Origin: an uncultured Clostridia bacterium
GTDB lineage: Bacteria > Bacillota_A > Clostridia > TANB77 > CAG-508
Reading direction: 5' to 3'
Assembly: GCA_947627825.1 (NCBI GenBank)
Contig: CANQXO010000076.1
Span: forward strand, 1-6,758
DNA: 6,758 nucleotides
Below, in pieces: positions 1-5,501 of this stretch. How positions within the stretch are numbered: the first letter of the stretch is position 1; every line of letters begins with the position of its first letter. The notes under the pieces were generated by a model. That model saw only the letters and a list, made by a program, of their open reading frames with translations. It made no database searches and was not told the DNA's origin. Both the position numbers and the translations under genes were made by a program.

Positions 1-2
1 GA

Positions 3-197
3 GCAACAACAGATGTAAGAAAATTAAGAGCAAATACTCTTTATGCAATTGATAAAAAATCAGCTATTCGTAAGTCACACCAAAATCCTACTCTAATCAA
101 AATATATAAGGATTTTTTCAAAAGTCCGGGCGGTGAAAAAGCGCATAAATACTTACATACTGATTATAATAAACAAGAAAAATATAATTTAGACTAA
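3..197 (+). CDS. [FeFe]-hydrogenase, C-terminal end (5' partial)
   Basis: This frame is open from the left edge to a TAA at 195-197 and gives the last 64 residues of a protein. It has the signature tail of iron-only hydrogenases: an R-x4-LY-x2-D stretch (visible residues 9-17), then R-K-S-H-x-N-P (23-29), an IY-x-D-F-F segment, and a terminal K-A-H-x-x-L-H-T-x-Y block (47-55). In the family this is the small-subunit-like C-terminal region that closes over the H-cluster domain. The enzyme is cytoplasmic and reduces protons with electrons from ferredoxin and/or NADH during fermentation. The H-cluster cysteine motifs and any N-terminal iron-sulfur domains lie outside the window, so monomeric HydA cannot be separated from an HndD/HydA-type subunit of a bifurcating complex. 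The final nine or so residues after the conserved Tyr are a lysine-rich tail. No strong terminator follows. Confidence 0.86.
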   Translation, partial: ATTDVRKLRANTLYAIDKKSAIRKSHQNPTLIKIYKDFFKSPGGEKAHKYLHTDYNKQEKYNLD

Positions 198-206
198 TTA
201 GATAAA

Positions 207-270
207 GCTAATTTATTTGATACTCAATTTATGCGATACTTAATTTATGTAACACCTAATTTATGTAATA
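207..270 (+). repeat. Four imperfect tandem copies of a 16-bp unit
   Basis: Copies start at 207, 223, 239 and 255. All four share the core AATTTAT at the same offset, and the consensus is close to CTTAATTTATGTGATA. Adjacent copies match at 11, 12 and 14 of 16 positions, so similarity rises towards the helicase gene. A fifth block at 271-286 keeps only about half of the positions. The array begins just after the hydrogenase stop codon and ends 76 bp before the helicase start. Evenly spaced direct repeats of this length can be protein-binding sites (operators or origin iterons). Because the unit is AT-rich, replication slippage in a non-functional spacer is the simpler alternative. Confidence 0.6.
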
Positions 271-346
271 TATATTTTATAATAATTTATACAAATGAGT
301 TTATGGGTAAAACTTAAAACCTAAATAATTTTTAGAGGATAAAAAT

Positions 347-1990
347 ATGTTTGATGAACAAAATGAAAGATTAGAAGAAGCTCTTGAAGTAATTAAACAC
401 AGAGATAATAATGTTCAAACAGAGGAAGAAACCGAAGATGAAGAAGAAGTTGAAGAAAGCTTATATCCGGAAGAATTAGCTGATACAACTTTAGAAAGAC
501 AATTTATAGGACTTTTATTAAATGAAATAAAAGCAATATCAATATACAATTTCTTATATGAAGAATGTTATTTTGTTGATGAAGAAATGTTGAACATATA
601 CAAAAAAATACTTTTTACTGATGGCGAAAAATATGTTTCAAATAAAGCAAAAGAGGGTTACAACTATGCAAAAGAAACAAACGAGCTCTATATTTTAAAA
701 AATGAAGTTCGAGATGAATTTGCAGATTCTGATTTAAAAATTGAAGAAGTCTACACTAAACTTAAAAAATTATTCTTAATCAGAAAAGCATATTTGGAGA
801 TACCAGTAAAAACGGTTCAACCAAAAATAGCAGAAATTTTACATTATGAATTGTATGAACAAATGACTCCAGAAGATGTAAAAAATACAGTTGAACAAAT
901 AAGAGCAACTGAAAAATTTAAGAGAGCCATTTTAAACAGCGATTTAACAGATTTCTTAGTAAAAGGTGATAATGTTTTGACAAATGGATTAGGTTTACCA
1001 TTTCCTATACTTACGCAAGTATTTAAAGGAATAAGGAGAGGCGAAACTTCTTCATTTGCAATGCCTTCTAACTCTGGTAAAAGTAGGTTTGTAATTAACT
1101 TAGCTGCATATATTTCAATAGTTCATCAAAAGAAAGTTTTGATTATTTCAAACGAAATGTCAGAAGAAAAAATGAAGCTTTGTTTAATAACAACTATTTT
1201 GAATAATCCTGAAATACAAAAAATTCATGGAAAAAAAATAAAAATTTCAGAAAATGAATTATTGGCATTTAAGTTTAGACCAGATGACCCAAACAGTGTA
1301 GCAGTAGATGAAGATGGATACATTGTAAAAAATGAAGGTGAAACTCAATATCAATTTGCTGAAAGGCTAATGGATGTTTCTAGTCAATTTAAAATGGTAG
1401 CACAAGTTACGAATTGGTATAATCAAGACTGGAAAAATTCAATTCACTTCATTGATATTACTGACCACACAAATGACGAGCTAAAAAAAGTTATAATGAA
1501 CTACTATTATAAAGAGCAAGTACAATATGTTTTCTATGATACAATGAAAACAGACATTGCTAATATTGGCTTGGCTGAGGAGTTAAAAAAGACAGCTACT
1601 ATTTTGTCAAACTTAGCACAAAATTTCAATATGTACATTGGTTCAACTTTGCAACTTTCTGAAACCACAACAGACCCAATAAACTTAAGTGTTAATGATA
1701 TGGCAGTTAGTAGAACAGTAAAAGAAGTATTAGATACACTTTGCTTGTTTAAACAAATTCATAATGAAAATCTAGGAAACTATTTATATTCATTAAATGA
1801 AACAGATGAACAAGTATTTGAACTTGAAAAATTTAAAGACCCTGATGTAAGATATTATTCTTGCGTTGTAGATAAAAACAGGGCAGGTGCAAAACCTAAA
1901 TTATTGTTTAGATTAAACTTAGCATATAACTACTGGGAAGAACTTGGATATCTAAGACTAAAGTCTGAGAATGCACAGAAATCAAATTAA
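347..1990 (+). CDS. Divergent DnaB-type replicative helicase (RecA-fold ATPase)
   Basis: The 547-residue protein has DnaB architecture. Residues about 25-38 are a very acidic segment. Residues about 46-95 resemble the DnaB N-terminal helical domain (T-L-E-R-x-F-I-G-L-L-L, then Y-F-V-D-E-x-M). A linker leads to a RecA-like ATPase from about residue 205. The Walker A loop is M239-P-S-N-S-G-K245-S246, and the catalytic glutamate is probably E270 in S-N-E-M-S, matching DnaB S-L-E-M. Walker B ends at D398, the H4 glutamine is Q436 in S-T-L-Q-L-S, and the arginine finger is R512 in D-K-N-R-A-G, followed by the usual L-x-F-R-L terminal strand. The stretch between Walker A and B is about 45 residues longer than I recall for E. 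coli DnaB. The first P-loop glycine is replaced by Met (Ala in DnaB). AGAGGA at 334-339 supports the ATG. It is probably a 5'-3' DNA unwinding enzyme. Its divergence and the absence of neighbouring replication genes suggest a paralogue or element-derived helicase rather than the housekeeping DnaB. Confidence 0.8.
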   Translation: MFDEQNERLEEALEVIKHRDNNVQTEEETEDEEEVEESLYPEELADTTLERQFIGLLLNEIKAISIYNFLYEECYFVDEEMLNIYKKILFTDGEKYVSNKAKEGYNYAKETNELYILKNEVRDEFADSDLKIEEVYTKLKKLFLIRKAYLEIPVKTVQPKIAEILHYELYEQMTPEDVKNTVEQIRATEKFKRAILNSDLTDFLVKGDNVLTNGLGLPFPILTQVFKGIRRGETSSFAMPSNSGKSRFVINLAAYISIVHQKKVLIISNEMSEEKMKLCLITTILNNPEIQKIHGKKIKISENELLAFKFRPDDPNSVAVDEDGYIVKNEGETQYQFAERLMDVSSQFKMVAQVTNWYNQDWKNSIHFIDITDHTNDELKKVIMNYYYKEQVQYVFYDTMKTDIANIGLAEELKKTATILSNLAQNFNMYIGSTLQLSETTTDPINLSVNDMAVSRTVKEVLDTLCLFKQIHNENLGNYLYSLNETDEQVFELEKFKDPDVRYYSCVVDKNRAGAKPKLLFRLNLAYNYWEELGYLRLKSENAQKSN

Positions 1991-2044
1991 ATTTATCTCT
2001 TTTTATGTATATAAATCCTTAATTTTGACAAAATAAGCTCAAAT

Positions 2045-2049
2045 GGAGG
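2045..2049 (+). promoter_or_regulatory. Ribosome binding site setting the lyase start
   Basis: GGAGG lies 7 bases before the ATG at 2057, which is ideal spacing. The upstream in-frame TTG at 2051 would be only one base from this site and cannot be the start, so the protein begins M-F-I-P, as is usual for the family. Confidence 0.85.
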
Positions 2050-2056
2050 ATTGAAA

Positions 2057-3055
2057 ATGTTTATACCAGATGCAATTTATTTTGAAAAAAATATAGATAA
2101 ATATCCACTCGGAAAAGAACTTTTAGAAAAATATAGGGAAGTACCTAAAATTCAAATTGAAAATCACAATAATATTGAAGAAATGAGAAAAAAATCTAAT
2201 AAAGATTTTCCAATGATGAAAAGAAACTTAATTATTGGCACAAGAAAAACTCATAGATTTGTTGAAAATCACAAAGTATCTGATTTTTTAGTTCCTTATA
2301 CATCATCAGGTTGTATAGCATCGTGTTTATATTGTTATCTTGTATGTAACTACAATAAATGTGCTTATTTAAGACTTTTTGTCAATAGAGAAGAAATGCT
2401 TGAAAAAATAATAAAGAAAGCAAAACAATCTGATAAAAAACTGACTTTTGAAATAGGAAGTAACAGTGATTTAATTTTAGAAAATACAATTACAAATAAT
2501 TTAGTATGGACCATAGAAAATTTTAAAAATGTGCAAAATGGATTTTTAACATTTCCAACAAAATTTGATATGGTTGATTCATTGTTGCCTTTAGAACACA
2601 ATGGTAAAATAATAATAAGAATGAGTGTTAATCCTGAAGAAATTATTAATAAAGTCGAATTTGGCACTTCAAGATTGCATGGAAGAATTGAAGCAATAAA
2701 TAAATTAAAAGAAGCAGGATACAAGGTTGGAATATTAATTGCTCCTGTAATATTTATTGAAGGTTGGAAAAACAAATACTTAGAATTAATTAAAACCTTG
2801 AAAAAATCACTATCACCAAAAGTCAAAAAAGATGTTTTCTTTGAAGTGATATTTATGACATATAGTTATATTCACACAAAAATAAATGAAGAAGCATTTC
2901 CTAAGGCAATTAATTTATATAATAAAGATATTATGACAGGAAGAGGTAAGGGAAAATATTGGTATAAAAAAGAATTAAGGCAAGATGGCGAGAAATTTTT
3001 TAGAGAAGAATTATACAAATATTTTCCCAACAATAAAATTATATATATTGTATAA
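2057..3055 (+). CDS. splB: Spore photoproduct lyase (radical SAM DNA repair enzyme)
   Basis: The 332-residue protein matches spore photoproduct lyase along its whole length (Bacillus SplB is about 340 residues). The enzyme reverses the thymine dimer formed by UV in dry spore DNA, using SAM and a [4Fe-4S] cluster, during germination. Visible landmarks are the F-I-P-D-x-I-Y-F-E start, L-I-I-G-T-R-K (about 60-66), the cluster motif C86-x3-C90-x2-C93 followed by Y-L, then Y-L-R-L-F-V-N-R-E-E, F-x-T-K169-F, F-G-T-S-R-L-x-x-R-I-E-A, and G-R296-G-K-G-K-Y near the C-terminus. By recalled alignment, K169, R296, S137, Y92 and Y94 correspond to active-site residues of Bacillus/Geobacillus Spl. The Bacillus hydrogen-donor cysteine (C141) is Ser135 here. 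All five cysteines lie within 86-102, including two extra ones at C97 and C102. The start was chosen from the GGAGG at 2045-2049. The gene lies 66 bp after the helicase and may share its transcript. Function is likely but depends on whether another hydrogen donor exists. Confidence 0.87.
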   Translation: MFIPDAIYFEKNIDKYPLGKELLEKYREVPKIQIENHNNIEEMRKKSNKDFPMMKRNLIIGTRKTHRFVENHKVSDFLVPYTSSGCIASCLYCYLVCNYNKCAYLRLFVNREEMLEKIIKKAKQSDKKLTFEIGSNSDLILENTITNNLVWTIENFKNVQNGFLTFPTKFDMVDSLLPLEHNGKIIIRMSVNPEEIINKVEFGTSRLHGRIEAINKLKEAGYKVGILIAPVIFIEGWKNKYLELIKTLKKSLSPKVKKDVFFEVIFMTYSYIHTKINEEAFPKAINLYNKDIMTGRGKGKYWYKKELRQDGEKFFREELYKYFPNNKIIYIV

Positions 3056-3059
3056 TTTA

Positions 3060-3497
3060 TTATAAATATTTTTTCAAAGTCTCGACGCTATCTTCTTGCA
3101 TTACAACAAAATCATGAAGAATGTTTTTTACATCTTGCTCTAAGTTGTCTTGATTTTGATTTATCAGTCTTCTTCCTTCGATGATCCCCATATTTGTTCC
3201 TTGCATTAAAAGTTCTGCAAGTTTTGAAGTAGTGTCGTCAGACATTGTTTTCATTTGAACACCATACCAAGTCATCATTTTATTCATTGCGTTAGTTTCA
3301 TGAGGTTCTTTTTCACTGTATTTAGCGTATATTTCATTAACTCGTCTTGAAATATCTTTATACTTATTATATTCTGCAGATAAGACACTTTTAAAATCAT
3401 TATCATCAGCTTTTTCGGAAACAATATTAATTGCATCCATTCCCATTGTAGCCCCTTTATTAATTTCATCTAAAACATTTAAATTTTGATTTTCCAT
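3060..3497 (-). CDS. Small helical-bundle protein of unknown function
   Basis: The 145-residue soluble protein has no signal peptide or membrane segment. It appears almost wholly alpha-helical: a long helix pair at residues about 5-62 (with heptad-like charged and hydrophobic spacing), helices at about 68-115, and a final helix at about 117-145. The most distinctive stretch is residues 74-107, with M-M-T-W-Y-G-V-Q-M, then D-D-T-T-S-K-L-A-E-L-L-M-Q-G and M-G-I-I-E. I recall similar uncharacterised proteins in clostridial genomes. The shape suggests a four-helix, ferritin-like bundle, but no paired E-x-x-H iron ligands are seen, so metal binding is not claimed. The start is an ATG preceded by AGAAAGGA (complement of 3506-3513) at 8-base spacing. 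It is transcribed towards the lyase gene, with only 4 bp between the two stop codons. A palindrome at 3513-3529 overlaps its leader and may regulate it. Confidence 0.72.
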   Translation of the reverse strand: MENQNLNVLDEINKGATMGMDAINIVSEKADDNDFKSVLSAEYNKYKDISRRVNEIYAKYSEKEPHETNAMNKMMTWYGVQMKTMSDDTTSKLAELLMQGTNMGIIEGRRLINQNQDNLEQDVKNILHDFVVMQEDSVETLKKYL

Positions 3498-3512
3498 AAA
3501 ATAAATCCTTTC

Positions 3513-3529
3513 TAAAATAACTTATTTTA
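3513..3529. repeat. Perfect 17-bp AT palindrome, possible operator
   Basis: TAAAATAA and TTATTTTA flank a single C at 3521, giving a perfect 8-bp inverted repeat. It abuts the ribosome binding site of the minus-strand gene. On the minus strand it overlaps a TATAAA hexamer (complement of 3526-3531) that could be that gene's -10 box, although no good -35 box sits at the right distance. Binding of a dimeric regulator here could block expression. It contains only A and T apart from the centre, so chance is a real alternative. Confidence 0.35.
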
Positions 3530-3559
3530 TATTATTGCCTTTTTTATATAAAAATATTA

Positions 3560-3588
3560 TTGACAATTAAATTGATTTATTTTATCTT
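3560..3588 (+). promoter_or_regulatory. Sigma-A-type promoter for the membrane protein gene
   Basis: A perfect TTGACA -35 box at 3560-3565 is followed by a 17-base spacer and TATCTT (4 of 6 consensus bases) at 3583-3588. This would start transcription about 45 bases before the ATG at 3639, which has AAAGGAA at 3622-3628 as its ribosome binding site. The promoter lies in the 141-bp divergent gap between the helical-bundle gene and the membrane gene. Confidence 0.5.
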
Positions 3589-3638
3589 TTATGATATTGT
3601 TTAATAAATAATGATTTCTATAAAGGAAAAATAAAAAT

Positions 3639-4778
3639 ATGAAATTAAAAAAATATAGTAATATGCTTTTAAGTATAATCATATTAGCCATAATGTCAAT
3701 TATAGAAGCGATTATTTTAAATATTAATTCAAATTATAGCATTGCAATTTTAATACTGATAATAAACCCAATATTATCAGCTTTATTAGGAATAGTTATA
3801 TCAAATGATGAAAAATCAATGTGGACATTAATTGGATTACTAATTATTACATTATTGGGTTATAAAGAAGTCATAGGTTTTTTCAATAAAAATGTATTAA
3901 TTTATGCTATTATATGTCTATTGCTAGCATGGATTTTTATGATAACAAAAGCAAACAAGAAAAGGAAATTACAAAGTTTATTTACACTATCATCAATGTT
4001 AATTTTACAATTCATCATAGTTAGTTCAATTGATTTTGAATATTTAGAAATAATGCTAAACATTTTAATTCTAGTAATAAATCCAATATTGTCAATTGTA
4101 CTAGGCATAATTGTTTTAAAGGAAAAGAAATTATTTTGGACACTAATTGGATTAATATTAATACCGTTCTGTACATATAAAGTTTTATTTAAGAAAATGG
4201 AGTTAAGTAGCATTCTTATATATGGCTGTATATATTTATTAATAGCTTCGATAGTTATAATAGTTAATAAGTTTATAAAAATAAGAAAGCTAGGTATAGT
4301 ATTAACAATAGTATTATTATTGATTCTAATTATTACAACAATTATTGTAACAATGAATAAAGAAGTAGTAAAGAATATAGAATCTAATATAGAAGTAAGA
4401 TGGTATAGCACCTACACTGGAATAGTGCGTAAAATAGATGAAAAGTACTTGCTGATTGAACTAGAAAATTATAGTCAATTTATGACTAATTTCAGTACTT
4501 TGAAGATTCAATATGATTTAGACGCTACACAATTAAATGTAGGAGATATAGTGGAAATGCCTCATATAGCTAATGGGGAAGAAACAATGAAGGTCATAGA
4601 AAAAGATGAAGAAAAGAAGTTAATTAAATTTGATATTCTAAAACATATTTATATATATAAAAAACAAATAAGATTAATCACTGATGAATGGAAGAATAAA
4701 CTTAAAGACAATGAAATAAACTTAAATCAAAAAATAAATATTTTGTTAAAATATGAAACTTTAAGAGTCAATTTATAA
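3639..4778 (+). CDS. Multi-pass membrane protein with duplicated module and C-terminal soluble domain
   Basis: I do not recognise a named family for this 379-residue protein. Residues 1-108 and 109-217 are two copies of one module, each with about four hydrophobic segments. The core matches without gaps: residues 43-69 and 148-174 both read N-P-I-L-S-x-x-L-G-I, a short charged loop, then W-T-L-I-G-L. Later segments also pair (L-I-Y-A at 87 with L-I-Y-G at 193). Likely membrane segments are about 9-28, 33-53, 62-78, 87-103, 117-131, 138-160, 167-182, 192-210 and 218-238. Residues about 240-379 are hydrophilic. The part at 257-335 looks like beta strands (Y-T-G-I-V-x-K-I-D, L-L-I-E-L, L-N-V-G-D-I-V-E-M), as in small OB-like or barrel domains, followed by a charged helical tail. 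There is no signal peptide with a cleavage site, so the first helix probably acts as anchor. A phosphatase gene follows after 38 bp with no terminator between. Its role is unknown. Confidence 0.75.
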   Translation: MKLKKYSNMLLSIIILAIMSIIEAIILNINSNYSIAILILIINPILSALLGIVISNDEKSMWTLIGLLIITLLGYKEVIGFFNKNVLIYAIICLLLAWIFMITKANKKRKLQSLFTLSSMLILQFIIVSSIDFEYLEIMLNILILVINPILSIVLGIIVLKEKKLFWTLIGLILIPFCTYKVLFKKMELSSILIYGCIYLLIASIVIIVNKFIKIRKLGIVLTIVLLLILIITTIIVTMNKEVVKNIESNIEVRWYSTYTGIVRKIDEKYLLIELENYSQFMTNFSTLKIQYDLDATQLNVGDIVEMPHIANGEETMKVIEKDEEKKLIKFDILKHIYIYKKQIRLITDEWKNKLKDNEINLNQKINILLKYETLRVNL

Positions 4779-4804
4779 TAGACATTTTCTATAAATTAAT
4801 TAAT

Positions 4805-4808
4805 GGAG
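4805..4808 (+). promoter_or_regulatory. Ribosome binding site setting the phosphatase start
   Basis: GGAG at 4805-4808 lies 8 bases before the ATG at 4817. An in-frame GTG at 4808 overlaps this site and so cannot be the start. The protein then begins M-K-D-T and reaches the catalytic R-H-A-E within ten residues, as is typical of the family. Confidence 0.75.
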
Positions 4809-4816
4809 TGTATAGT

Positions 4817-5444
4817 ATGAAAGATACAATAATTTATTTAATTAGACACGCTGAAACAGTTAATGAAAATGGAATAAGAAATACAAATGAAGATTCTCAA
4901 CTGATTAATGAAAAAGAAATCCTTTCTGTAGAAGGTGAAGAACAAGCAAAAAAATTGAGTGAAAATATTGAATTGAATAATTTAGATGTTATTTGGTCAA
5001 GTAGTTATGCTAGAGCGAAAGCAACAGCGAAATACATAGCTTCAAATAATAAATTGCCTATTAATCTTGACAATGATTTAAGTGAAAAAAAACTAGGAAA
5101 TCTGAAAGAATTAGGAGAATTCATGAAGGATAAAAAAACACGAGATCCATCACAAGAACAATTAATTGACCAGAATTTTAAAACTTCTGATGGAGAAAGT
5201 GCAATCGAAACAAAACAAAGAATGAGCAGATTTTTTAATAAAATTTTAAAAGAATATAGTGGAAAAAGAATAGCAGTTATTAGTCATCGGAGGATCAATA
5301 AAATTTTTCTTATTAAATTGGTGTGAAGTAAACAAGGATATCAAATTGGTATATAATGACAATACCTTAGATATAACATCACCTTGTCTTTTAAAATTAA
5401 CATATAGAGATTATAATTTAATAAATCTACAGCAAATCAATTAA
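4817..5444 (+). pseudogene. Histidine phosphatase (phosphoglycerate mutase-like), frameshifted near the 3' end
   Basis: The reading frame starts with the family motif L-I-R10-H11-A-E-T, where H11 would carry the phosphate. It continues through S-S-S-Y-A-R66-A-K-A-T-A and L-S-E90 (likely acid residue) to the second catalytic histidine in V-I-S-H157. After the CAT codon (5285-5287) the normal G-G-x-I motif is lost: the frame reads R-R-I-N and stops at TGA 5324-5326, giving 169 residues. Dropping one base, C5288, restores H-G-G-S-I-K-F-F-L-L-N-W and then 51 codons to TAA 5442-5444. The result is 208 residues, the normal family length, ending in plausible family sequence (N-D-N-T-L, then L-L-K-L-T-Y). 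The gene is therefore intact except for a one-base insertion. Intact relatives act on small phosphorylated metabolites, and the substrate cannot be told here. It follows the membrane gene by 38 bp and probably shares its transcript. Recent inactivation and sequencing error are the leading explanations. Confidence 0.85.
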
Positions 5445-5460
5445 AAAATAATAAATAACT

Positions 5461-5498
5461 AGAAGAAAGTGATTATATAATTAAAATCACTTTCTTTT
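5461..5498. terminator. Hairpin terminator between convergent genes
   Basis: A 12-bp perfect stem pairs 5463-5474 (AAGAAAGTGATT) with 5485-5496. One G-U and one A-T pair extend it outward to 5461-5498, around a 10-base loop. On the plus strand the 3' arm runs into a TTTCTTTT tract. It sits between the phosphatase stop (5442-5444) and the carboxypeptidase stop (5502-5504), so it can end the rightward transcript and perhaps the leftward one, where the T-run is poorer. Confidence 0.75.
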
Positions 5499-5501
5499 GA
5501 T

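Noticed and set aside
196..213. Hairpin AATTAG / CTAATT after the hydrogenase as a terminator
   Set aside because: The stem is only 6 bp, mostly A-T, overlaps the stop codon and lacks a proper T-run.
2025..2030. TTGACA before the lyase gene as a -35 box
   Set aside because: At the required spacing the -10 position falls on the ribosome binding site and does not resemble TATAAT.
2051..2056. TTG start for the lyase
   Set aside because: It is only one base from the GGAGG. The ATG at 2057 has ideal spacing and gives the family's usual N-terminus.
2365..2826. Minus-strand open frame of 153 codons inside the lyase gene
   Set aside because: It lies wholly within a well-supported radical SAM gene on the other strand and has no domain, no sensible composition and no ribosome binding site.
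347..3055. Helicase plus lyase as a phage or defence island
   Set aside because: No capsid, integrase, nuclease, toxin or other defence gene is visible, and the flanks are housekeeping genes. The pair alone does not support such a system.
3284..3469. 61-codon minus-strand frame overlapping the helical-bundle gene
   Set aside because: It is an out-of-frame shadow of a gene with a good start and coherent helices.
3902..4411. Minus-strand open frame of 169 codons inside the membrane protein gene
   Set aside because: It mirrors hydrophobic codons of the plus-strand membrane gene, which has a promoter, a ribosome binding site and an internal repeat that show it is the real gene.
5282..5296. Programmed +1 frameshift in the phosphatase, like that of prfB
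   Set aside because: The purine-rich GGAGGA lies at the shift point rather than upstream of it, there is no stop codon in the decoding site, and histidine phosphatases are not known to use this control. Mutation or sequence error is simpler.
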